Shown here piece by piece: positions 17,588 to 25,221 of a DNA stretch of 64,000 nt (positions within the stretch are counted from its first letter, which is position 1; the number at the start of each line of letters is the position of its first letter). Position numbers and translations under genes: made by a program. The notes beneath the pieces were generated by a model. The model worked only from the letters and a program-made list of their open reading frames with translations. It did no database searches and was not told where the DNA came from. The DNA is from Bryobacterales bacterium (GTDB lineage Bacteria > Acidobacteriota > Terriglobia > Bryobacterales > Bryobacteraceae): the NCBI GenBank assembly GCA_016789905.1, contig JAEUQC010000087.1, positions 1-64,000 of the forward strand, in the 5' to 3' direction.

Positions 17588-18118
17588 CTACTCGCTTCCC
17601 CGCCCAGCCAGTTCCAGCGTCCCGGGCTCGCCGGCTGCGTCCTTCTGCCCGGCCAGCACGCTGTCGATCTCCAGCAGGAGTTTTACCTTTCCCCGGTTTT
17701 TGGCGATTTGATTGACATATCCCATTTGCATCGAGCCGTTGCCCAGCGCCGCCGTCTCCTCCACTTCTGACCGCTGAATCTGGAGCACTTCCGATACTCC
17801 GTCGACAACGACGCCGATCGGCGACCGCGCGCATCCCTTGTCAGGCTGCATCACAACAATGCAAGCTCTGGCTCCGCGTTCGAGCATGTGCATGCCCAGC
17901 CGCTGGCGCAAATCCATTACGGGCACGACTCTTCCCCGCAGGTTGATTACGCCAAGGATATAGGCCGCCGCCTGTGGAACTGGTGTGATCTCCTGCCAGG
18001 GAATGATCTCGCGGATCCGCTCCACCGGTACGGCAAATTCCTCCCTTCCAAGCCAGAACGCCAGGTATTTGCCGATGCCCGCCGTCTCTTGCCGTGCCTT
18101 GATCGCCATCATTTCCAT
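17588..18118 (-). CDS. cheW: CheW coupling protein
   Basis: 176 aa. CheW links chemoreceptors to CheA. The conserved segments KYLAFWLGREEFAVPVERIREII, YILGVINLRGRVVPVMDLR and GVVVDGVSEVL are present. The ATG at 18118 has GGAGG nine bases upstream. It is the first recognised gene of the minus-strand chemotaxis operon W-A-R-D-Y-X. The 243-bp region to the right separates it from the divergent TonB-domain and chemoreceptor genes. Confidence 0.95.
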   Translation of the reverse strand: MEMMAIKARQETAGIGKYLAFWLGREEFAVPVERIREIIPWQEITPVPQAAAYILGVINLRGRVVPVMDLRQRLGMHMLERGARACIVVMQPDKGCARSPIGVVVDGVSEVLQIQRSEVEETAALGNGSMQMGYVNQIAKNRGKVKLLLEIDSVLAGQKDAAGEPGTLELAGRGSE

Positions 18119-18160
18119 CCGGATGTTCCTCCATTGGCGGCGCGAGAGCCGCTTGCCAGG

Positions 18161-18343
18161 TCACATTTCCCTTATCGCCACATCTACCTCCGGCTTTAGT
18201 CCCCTACTGGCACCTTCTTTTCGCTCCTTTTCATTCACACAAGCCACATACGCCGCCGAAATGCCTAATGTGAGCGCCAAGAACGCTGGCTTCCATGCCT
18301 GACCGGCGTCTGGCCGCTCCCAGCCACGAAAAGGCTTACGCAT
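18161..18343 (-). CDS. Possible small membrane protein upstream of cheW
   Basis: An open frame of about 60 aa ends 42 nt before cheW. Its middle part, AWKPAFLALTLGISAAYVA, would make one transmembrane helix, followed by a charged tail (NEKERKEGASRG). No ribosome binding site is apparent, and it occupies the space where both divergent promoters must lie. It may therefore be fortuitous. No family is recognised. Confidence 0.25.
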   Translation of the reverse strand: MRKPFRGWERPDAGQAWKPAFLALTLGISAAYVACVNEKERKEGASRGLKPEVDVAIREM

Positions 18344-18361
18344 CAAAAGGAGTTCGCTACT

Positions 18362-18715
18362 GTGTATTGCTTTCCATTCCGTCTACTTACCCTCATTGCT
18401 CTCGGTACACTGTCACTGACGCCAGTTCTTGCGGAAATGCGTGTTTCGCAGCCGGACGCGCTGCGCGCCGCGGTGAAAAAGGTGCAGCCGGATTACAACC
18501 CGATCGCGAAACAGATGCGGGTTCAGGGCGACGTAGAAGTCGAAGCGTGGGTGTCGAATTCCGGCGAGGTCGTTGACGTGAAAGTGCTCTCCGGAAACGC
18601 GCTTCTCACTTCCACGGTTCTCAAGGCCGTTAGAGACTGGCGGTTTCAGCCTTTTCAGGAAAACGGAAAGCCGAGCAATGCGATTGCCACACTTCGGTTT
18701 ACGTTCAAGCTGTAA
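18362..18715 (+). CDS. Secreted TonB C-terminal domain protein
   Basis: 117 aa. A Sec-type signal peptide ([17 protein letters not shown]) is followed almost directly by a TonB/energy-transducer C-terminal domain: [23 protein letters not shown] and [14 protein letters not shown] conventional TonB has an uncleaved membrane anchor and a long Pro-rich spacer; both seem absent here. The mature protein would then be about 90 residues, free in the periplasm. The GTG start has AAGGAG upstream. It lies 41 bp before the chemoreceptor on the same strand and is probably co-transcribed with it. Confidence 0.8.
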   Translation: MYCFPFRLLTLIALGTLSLTPVLAEMRVSQPDALRAAVKKVQPDYNPIAKQMRVQGDVEVEAWVSNSGEVVDVKVLSGNALLTSTVLKAVRDWRFQPFQENGKPSNAIATLRFTFKL

Positions 18716-18756
18716 CTGCTAGCCGACCGCAAGAATTTGTCGGAGGATTAACCACA

Positions 18757-20340
18757 ATGAACTGGTCTGCAGGCCGAAAACTCGTCGTGTGCGCGTGGGT
18801 CACGCTCATACTCACGCTGACGGTTGGCATTAGCGCCGTTGGCGTTGCCCATCTTCTCAGCCGCAAGCTGACCTGGACAATCGAGTCCAGCGCGCACCAT
18901 CAGTACATGGCGGGCCAGATCGCCGCCGACGCGGAGCGCCTTGAAAACCTGGAGCGGCAACTAACCATTGCCACAATGCTTCAACAGATTCCAGCGGCCG
19001 ATCAGGCTCGCCGGGAGCTTGCGGCCGCAGAGGAAGTGATGGGTCGCAACCTCAGCCAGTTCGCCAGTTCAGAAGGTGTTGGGCGGGAGGATCAGGATTT
19101 GCAGGGTCTCCGCGCCAGCTTTGAGGCCTTTCGCAGCCAGAACCAACGTGTTCTGGAAAAGCTGCAGGCGCAAAAGATGGACGAAGCCCTTTCGGACATG
19201 AATAGCATTCTCTTGCCCCGGCTGAACCAGATCAATCGCGAGGCCCGCCGGATTTTCCAGGGCGAAGAGGCGGTACTTGACTCTCTGAGTAAAGATGCCG
19301 AAACCACGCGCGTCACGATACTTTCGGTTTTGGGGCTGCTCTGCGTGGTTAGCGTCGGAGTTGGCTTTGGAGTGCTTCACAATCAGCGTTCCGTCACCCG
19401 CGTACTCGCCCACAGCATTCACGAACTTACACTGAATTCCCAGCAACTCTCCGGCACCGCGGCCCAGGTGTCCTCCTCCAGCCAGTCGGTTTCCCAAGCC
19501 GCCAGCGAACAGGCCGCATCTTTGGAGGAGACCTCGGCCAGCGCCGACGAAATTCATTCGATGACCGCTCGCAACGCCGAACATGCCGGCTCGGCCACGG
19601 AGAGAACAAAAGAAGCCAATCGAATCATTCAGGAAGCGAACCTCGCGCTCCATCAGATGATGGAGTCCATGAATGAAATCAGCAACTCCTCCGGGCGCAT
19701 ATCGAAGATCATCAGAGTGATCGACGATATTGCATTCCAGACCAATATTCTCGCCCTCAATGCCGCGGTGGAAGCAGCTCGGGCCGGCGAGGCGGGCATG
19801 GGTTTCGCGGTCGTCGCTGAAGAGGTTCGAAACCTCGCCCAGCGGTCCGCACAGGCCGCCAAAGACACAACCCAACTGATTGAAGAGTCCATTGCACGCG
19901 CCGCCGAAGGCAAGGAAAAACTCGATGAGGTTGCTGCCTCCATTACGGGGGTGACCAATGCCGCCACTAAAGTGCAGGCCCTTGTGGAAGAGGTCCACGG
20001 CGGCAGCGAACAGCAGGCGCGCGGCATTGAGCAGATCGCTCGCGCCGTTTCCCGCATGGAGCAGGTTACCCAGCAATTGGCGGCTACCGCGGAAGAGAGC
20101 GCGGCGTCCGGCATGGAGCTTAGCTCTCATGCCCGCGGTGTCGATGAGATCGTGAACGACCTTCGCCAACTCTTTACCAACGACGGCCCCAGTCCCTTAC
20201 CCACCCCAGCCGCTCGACGCGCCGCAAGATCCTCGCTGCCGTCCTCAAACGACCACGGATTCAAGAAACCCGCGTTTTCTATGGCCGGCGCAGACTCCAA
20301 ATCGGCAATGCCGCACGAAGAAGATTTCGACGGTTTCTAA
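18757..20340 (+). CDS. Methyl-accepting chemotaxis protein
   Basis: 527 aa. TM1 (about residues 10-35) and TM2 (about 185-210) bracket a helical periplasmic sensor of about 150 residues of 4-helix-bundle type. The long cytoplasmic coiled coil contains the invariant hairpin [20 protein letters not shown] followed by [23 protein letters not shown]. The C-terminus ends EEDFDGF; its last five residues resemble the CheR-tethering pentapeptide (xWxxF) with Phe for Trp. It sits back to back with the chemotaxis operon and is its obvious receptor. No ligand can be read from the sequence. Confidence 0.95.
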   Translation: MNWSAGRKLVVCAWVTLILTLTVGISAVGVAHLLSRKLTWTIESSAHHQYMAGQIAADAERLENLERQLTIATMLQQIPAADQARRELAAAEEVMGRNLSQFASSEGVGREDQDLQGLRASFEAFRSQNQRVLEKLQAQKMDEALSDMNSILLPRLNQINREARRIFQGEEAVLDSLSKDAETTRVTILSVLGLLCVVSVGVGFGVLHNQRSVTRVLAHSIHELTLNSQQLSGTAAQVSSSSQSVSQAASEQAASLEETSASADEIHSMTARNAEHAGSATERTKEANRIIQEANLALHQMMESMNEISNSSGRISKIIRVIDDIAFQTNILALNAAVEAARAGEAGMGFAVVAEEVRNLAQRSAQAAKDTTQLIEESIARAAEGKEKLDEVAASITGVTNAATKVQALVEEVHGGSEQQARGIEQIARAVSRMEQVTQQLAATAEESAASGMELSSHARGVDEIVNDLRQLFTNDGPSPLPTPAARRAARSSLPSSNDHGFKKPAFSMAGADSKSAMPHEEDFDGF

Positions 20341-20376
20341 CCTTGTCCAACGATTGAGCGGCGTATCCTAACCGTT

Positions 20377-21555
20377 ATGCCGCTTTTGCTCTTGCTCCTC
20401 TCCCTTTCCGCCGCCGCTCAACCTCTCCCTCGCTTGGCCCATGCCGGCTTCTCACTCGAAATTGAGCCCCCTTCCTTACGCATTGCTCAGGTCCGTCCTC
20501 TGTCCCCCGCTGCCGTCGCCGGGCTCCTCCCGGGCGACGTTATTCTCACAGCAACTCCCACCCCTGCCTTTGCTCGCTCGCTCCAGCGCCGCGCTCACGG
20601 TGAGTCGGTAACGCTTCCGGTCCGTCGAGGAAGCCAGTCCCTGACAATCTCCATTACATACGTCGCCCCTCCCCGCGAATCTCAACCCGATTTCGACATC
20701 GAATACTCCTCCGTCCACGTCGGCGATCATCGCCGCCGTCTCGTCGTCACCGTTCCTCGCGGGACTCCCAATCCCCCGGTCCTGCTTTGGCTGCCCGGCT
20801 CGGGCTGTCAGTCGATCGAGTCCCCCAGTGGCACCTCCCCGGAAACGCAGTTCCTCTACTCCCTCACTCGCTCAGGATACAAAACGGTTCGCGTGGAAAA
20901 GGCAGGCCTTGGCGATAGCGAAGGCCCGCCCTGCTATAGCGCGGAAGCGTCGCTCGCTCTTGATGTTCGTGCCTACGCCGCCGCCATCGCTCAGTTTCGG
21001 CCAGCAAAGATCTTTCTTTTCGGCCACAGCGCCGGAGCCACCCTCGTCCCCCTCGTGCTCAAGACTGCCGGCAAAGTGCAAGGTGTCATTCTCGCCGGGG
21101 GCATGGGGACGGATTTTCGCCAGTACATCCTGGAGATGCGCCGTCGCGCACTGGAAAATGCCGGCCAGCCAATCGAACCGGAGATGGCGATTCACACCCG
21201 GTGCCTCAATGCCCTGCTCCTCGAGAACAAATCGCCAGCCGAGATCGAAGCCGCCATGCCCGATTGCCGACGCCGCGTTCGCTTCGATACCCACCCGGCC
21301 TTTGTCGCCGACTGGGCCAAACTCGATCTCGCCCGCGAATGGCGCGCCGCGCCCGGTCTCCCCGTCCTCGTCCTTCATGGCGAGGCCGACGAAGTCACCA
21401 GCCGCTCTCAATCCGAAAAGCTCGCGCACCATATTCGCGGTGCACGCCTTATGGTCCTCCCCATGGATCATGATCTCTGCCATGAAAAAACGCCCGGAAA
21501 ACTCGCTCCGCAAGCTCTCCAGGCGTCACTGAATTTCGTGCAGGAATTCCGCTAG
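20377..21555 (+). CDS. Exported PDZ-alpha/beta hydrolase fusion
   Basis: 392 aa. A leucine-rich signal peptide is followed by a PDZ-like domain (about residues 25-97, with VRPLSPAAVAGLLPGDVILTA) and an alpha/beta hydrolase domain. The nucleophile elbow is GHSAG with S218. HGEADE and MDHDLCHE supply the likely acid and histidine of the triad. Serine peptidases and esterases of this shape occur in Acidobacteria. Substrate is unknown. It follows the chemoreceptor after 36 bp and overlaps the convergent gene at 21552 by 4 nt. Confidence 0.85.
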   Translation: MPLLLLLLSLSAAAQPLPRLAHAGFSLEIEPPSLRIAQVRPLSPAAVAGLLPGDVILTATPTPAFARSLQRRAHGESVTLPVRRGSQSLTISITYVAPPRESQPDFDIEYSSVHVGDHRRRLVVTVPRGTPNPPVLLWLPGSGCQSIESPSGTSPETQFLYSLTRSGYKTVRVEKAGLGDSEGPPCYSAEASLALDVRAYAAAIAQFRPAKIFLFGHSAGATLVPLVLKTAGKVQGVILAGGMGTDFRQYILEMRRRALENAGQPIEPEMAIHTRCLNALLLENKSPAEIEAAMPDCRRRVRFDTHPAFVADWAKLDLAREWRAAPGLPVLVLHGEADEVTSRSQSEKLAHHIRGARLMVLPMDHDLCHEKTPGKLAPQALQASLNFVQEFR

Positions 21556-22379
21556 CCGCGTAGCTTCCGGATGTTCGCCAGGCACTTCTCGGCCGTTTCC
21601 ATTGGCGTGTACCGGCTGCCTTCCTGCTCCACCATGTAGCACTCCACTCCGCCAGCCTTTTCTGCCGCCGCGAAGATCTTCTTCCACGGTGCGTCGCCTT
21701 CTCCAAACAACGCTTTGAACCCGATTGCTGGATCCTTCGACCAGTCTTTGCAGTGAATCGACGCAAACCGCCCAGGGTGTTTCTTTATCCACTCCACCGG
21801 ATCGACCCCGGCCTCCACACACGTCCCCACATCCAACTGCAGCACCACGTTCTTGCCGGTCTCCGCCGCCAACACCTCCATCGGCATCTTTCCTTCCAGC
21901 GCCACAAACTCGCTCTTGTGATTGTGGAACCCGGCGCGAATGCCCGCCGGTTTCATCTTCTCCGCTCCGGCGTTCAGCTTCTCCGCCACGCCCTTCCAGC
22001 CGTCCAGCCCCTGCACCCGGCCCGCGCTCGCCATCACCACAAGTTTCGAGCCCAATATCGTGTTCAGCGCGATGGTGTGATCAATCTTGTCCGGCGCAAA
22101 CGCCGGCGCTCCGTTGTGCGTCGACAAGCACTTCACGCCCAAATCGTCCAGCAGTTTTCGCATCTCCTTGGCCTTCTCCACCGTCCACCCCGTGTACGGC
22201 GAAAAGAATTCGACCGCGTCATAGCCCATCCTGGCCACCGCTTTCACGGTTCCCACATCGTCCTTTTGCAACTCCTGCCGGACGCTGTAAAGTTCCAGTC
22301 CAATCGGGATCTTCTTGCCCTTAGCTGATAATAAGGCCGCCGAAGCCGTCGCCTGCATGAAAAAAGTACGTCGATTCAT
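21552..22379 (-). CDS. Exported sugar phosphate isomerase/epimerase-like TIM-barrel protein
   Basis: 275 aa. MNRRTFFMQATASAALLSA is a Tat-like leader. The body is a xylose-isomerase-like TIM barrel: GLELYSVRQEL, GYDAVEFFSPYTGW, AGFHNHKSEF, LQLDVGTCVEAG and SIHCKDW, with acidic and His residues placed as in the metal site of this superfamily. It is the last gene of the 27992-21552 operon, 12 nt after the phosphoesterase-like gene. The exact sugar is not predictable. Confidence 0.85.
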   Translation of the reverse strand: MNRRTFFMQATASAALLSAKGKKIPIGLELYSVRQELQKDDVGTVKAVARMGYDAVEFFSPYTGWTVEKAKEMRKLLDDLGVKCLSTHNGAPAFAPDKIDHTIALNTILGSKLVVMASAGRVQGLDGWKGVAEKLNAGAEKMKPAGIRAGFHNHKSEFVALEGKMPMEVLAAETGKNVVLQLDVGTCVEAGVDPVEWIKKHPGRFASIHCKDWSKDPAIGFKALFGEGDAPWKKIFAAAEKAGGVECYMVEQEGSRYTPMETAEKCLANIRKLRG

Positions 22380-22391
22380 AACACCTCGAAC

Positions 22392-23816
22392 CTACCACAG
22401 CCCTGCGCCCAACAGAAGCTGTACCGCGTTCGACAACACCCCATCGGCCTCCACCATCACCAGCGCCGAACCATTCAGATTCTCCGGCAACTCCATCTCC
22501 ACCCAGTCCAGTCCCTCCACATCAGCGTCCTTTTCGTACCGAACGACTCTCGCCTCGCGGCCCTCCACCCATGCCCGCACCGTCCCTGCCAGCCGCAGTC
22601 CCGTTCCTCGCAACGCGACTCTGCGTCCCTGTAGCGGGACATGGAAGCACCGCGCCTCCACACACGCAAAAGTCGAACCCGTCTCCGATTCCCCATCCGC
22701 CGGCCCCTGCCCCTTCTGCGTTGCCGTAAATAGCCCCGGCGACACCCGTTCCACCAACAAGAATCCGTCGTAGCGCTGCCGCGCCGTATCGATCCGCACT
22801 TGCGCCAGCCCCGTAGTGGTCCCTTCAGGCACCACATAGTTCACCTGCGACACACCCGCGTATTGCACCGTCGCCCGTCGCCGAACCCCGCTCGAATCGG
22901 TCACCCACACCACCGCCTCCTCGCCCGCCTCCACAAACCGGTCTCCGTAGCCAATCACCATCGCACCCGGCGCCACCGTCCAGGTCCCGTGCGAGCGATG
23001 CACGCTGTCCAGCCATCCGCTTGCCGGAAACACCTGTCCTTGGCCAGTCACCGGATACGTGCCAACCCCGGCCGGGTCCATCAGCACCGGCTCGCGCGGC
23101 TGCTGGGCGAAGTCGAACGGATCGTACATGTCTGCCACCGCATCTTCGCCGTGCCCTAATCCGAACCTGTTTTCCACTGTGCGCACCCAACTGGCATGGG
23201 TGTACACGCGGTGATCGTTATAGGCAACGCGGGTCCAGGGGCTAATAACCAGAGACGGTACGCGCTTGCCGAAACCCGGCGGCGGGATCATGTGGTCGGG
23301 CGCCGCGCCCGCTCTCGCCCAGGAGACAAACACTGCGCTCCGCCGCCACGCCGGACTGCCGGCCACAGCGTTCACCACCCGCGTCACATAAGCCATGTCT
23401 CCATCGGCGGGTGCCAGAAAGCTCACCGCCGGCAGCGTGTCGCGTTTGCAATCGGCGGCGAACTCCCCCAAATCCCCCGCGTATTCCCGCCACGAAACCC
23501 GCCCCGCCAACTGCCGCATCATCGTTGCCGGCTCCGGCGAGGCGAAGAAGTGATCCTGTAACGTATACAGTTCCGCATACGCCCACAGGTTCGGAACCTC
23601 CTTCGGTCCCCATTGCCCCGGTTGCCCTTCGGAGTCCTCAAACCCGCCAAAATACTGGTCGAAACCAGCTTCGGGGAGCAAAACAAACACAAAGTGCTGC
23701 ACCCGGTCCCAATGTGGCCGCTCGGCGGCCAGCATCGCCCCGCCCAACACCACCCAAAGAATCGGTGTCAGACACTGGATTTTTTTACCGTGTACGATTT
23801 GTTTTGCGGCCCCCAT
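22392..23816 (-). CDS. Degenerate phospholipase C-like protein with TIGR03437-like C-terminal domain
   Basis: 474 aa. A hydrophobic leader (LTPILWVVLGGAMLAA) is followed by a region like the phosphoesterase/acid phosphatase-phospholipase C family: FVFVLLPEAGFDQYFGGF, then VPSLVISPWTRVAYNDHRVYTHASWVRTVENRFGL. The family's catalytic ENRSFDHYFG-type motif appears here as PEAGFDQYFG, and the domain is about 200 residues instead of 350 or more. Activity may therefore be lost. The C-terminal part (from about residue 300: VSQVNYVVPEGTTTGLAQVR ... VERVSPGLFTA) resembles TIGR03437, typical of Solibacter-type acidobacteria. It lies 13 nt downstream of the DUF1501 gene in the same operon. Confidence 0.7.
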   Translation of the reverse strand: MGAAKQIVHGKKIQCLTPILWVVLGGAMLAAERPHWDRVQHFVFVLLPEAGFDQYFGGFEDSEGQPGQWGPKEVPNLWAYAELYTLQDHFFASPEPATMMRQLAGRVSWREYAGDLGEFAADCKRDTLPAVSFLAPADGDMAYVTRVVNAVAGSPAWRRSAVFVSWARAGAAPDHMIPPPGFGKRVPSLVISPWTRVAYNDHRVYTHASWVRTVENRFGLGHGEDAVADMYDPFDFAQQPREPVLMDPAGVGTYPVTGQGQVFPASGWLDSVHRSHGTWTVAPGAMVIGYGDRFVEAGEEAVVWVTDSSGVRRRATVQYAGVSQVNYVVPEGTTTGLAQVRIDTARQRYDGFLLVERVSPGLFTATQKGQGPADGESETGSTFACVEARCFHVPLQGRRVALRGTGLRLAGTVRAWVEGREARVVRYEKDADVEGLDWVEMELPENLNGSALVMVEADGVLSNAVQLLLGAGLW

Positions 23817-23829
23817 CGCCTTACCCGCC

Positions 23830-25221
23830 TTACGCCAATATTTCTTTCACCACCCGTCCATGCACATCTGTCAGCCGGAACTGCCGCCCCTGAAACAGGT
23901 ACGTCAACCGCAGGTGGTCAATTCCCAACAGATGCAAAATCGTCGCCTGCAAGTCGTGCACATGCACGCCGCCCTCGGCTACGTTGAACCCATACTCATC
24001 CGACGCCCCATACGACAGCCCGCGCTTCACACCGCCCCCGGCCATCCACAACGAAAACACCCGCCCGTGATGATCCCGGCCATACGAATCCGGCTTCGAC
24101 GGCCCCTGCGCATACGGCGTCCGCCCGAACTCGCCGCCCCAAATCACCAGCGTGTCGTCCAGCATCCCGCGTTGCTTCAGGTCCCGCACCAGCGCAGCGG
24201 ACGGCCCATCCACATCTCGCGCCAATGACGGCATCTTTTCCGTCAACCCCCCGTGATGGTCCCACCCCCGGTGATAGAGCTGTATGAACCGCACGTCTCG
24301 TTCAGCCAGGCGCCGCGCAAGCAAACAGTTCGCCGCAAACGAACCCGGCTTCTTCACATCCTCCCCATACATCGCCAGCACATGTTCCGGCTCCTTTGAC
24401 GCATCCACCAGTTCCGGCACCGACGCCTGCATCCGAAACGCCATTTCATACTGCGCAATCCGAGTCTCAATCTCCGGATCCCCCACCCGTTCATGCAGCC
24501 GTTTGTTCAACGCCGCCAGCCCGTCCAGTTGCCCCCGCCGCTGCTCCCGCGATATCCCCGGCGGATTCGACAAATGCAGCACCGCATCCCCGCCGCTCCG
24601 GAACTGTACGCCCTGGTACCGCGACGGCAAAAAGCCCGCGCCCCACAGCCGCGCCAGCAACCCCTGGTCTGCCATCCCGTTACTCGGCGTGGAATTCAAC
24701 ACCACAAACGCCGGCAGATTGGCATTCTCACTTCCCAAACCATAGTCAACCCAAGCCCCCATCGAAGGCCGCCCCGGCAACTGGCTGCCCGTCTGAATAA
24801 ACGTGATCGCCGGGTCGTGGTTAATCGCTTCCGTATGCATCCCGCGCAGCACGCAAAGTTCATTGGCTATCTTCCCGGTCTCCGGCAACAGGTCGCTCAG
24901 CCACTGCCCGCATTGCCCGTGCTGCTTGAAGCCGTACATCGTCGGCATCACCGGAAACCGGTCCTGATGCGCCACCATACCGGTAATCCGCTGCGTCCCG
25001 AAAATCGACGGCGGTATGTCTTCGTTGAACCGGTTCTTGATAAACGGCTTGTGATCGAGCAAGTCCAGGTGCGACGGCCCGCCGGCCTGAAACAGAAATA
25101 TCACCCGTTTTGCCTTGGGCGCAAAGTGCGGCGAAGCCTTCGGAGCGGCCAGTGCCGAAAGCGCCGCCGTCCCCAGTCCAAACCCCGTCCGCGCTAACAG
25201 TTCTCTCCGCGATATCGTCAT
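23830..25221 (-). CDS. DUF1501 family protein (pair 1)
   Basis: 463 aa. TISRRELLARTGFGLGTAAL is a twin-arginine leader. DUF1501 proteins have an alkaline-phosphatase/sulfatase-like fold and unknown substrates; GGPSHLDLLDHKP, GWDHHGGL and WGGEFGRTPYAQ are family motifs. The ATG overlaps the stop of the PSD1 gene (ATGA), so the two are translationally coupled. This pairing is common in Planctomycetes and Acidobacteria and occurs three times in this window. Function is unproven. Confidence 0.9.
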   Translation of the reverse strand: MTISRRELLARTGFGLGTAALSALAAPKASPHFAPKAKRVIFLFQAGGPSHLDLLDHKPFIKNRFNEDIPPSIFGTQRITGMVAHQDRFPVMPTMYGFKQHGQCGQWLSDLLPETGKIANELCVLRGMHTEAINHDPAITFIQTGSQLPGRPSMGAWVDYGLGSENANLPAFVVLNSTPSNGMADQGLLARLWGAGFLPSRYQGVQFRSGGDAVLHLSNPPGISREQRRGQLDGLAALNKRLHERVGDPEIETRIAQYEMAFRMQASVPELVDASKEPEHVLAMYGEDVKKPGSFAANCLLARRLAERDVRFIQLYHRGWDHHGGLTEKMPSLARDVDGPSAALVRDLKQRGMLDDTLVIWGGEFGRTPYAQGPSKPDSYGRDHHGRVFSLWMAGGGVKRGLSYGASDEYGFNVAEGGVHVHDLQATILHLLGIDHLRLTYLFQGRQFRLTDVHGRVVKEILA

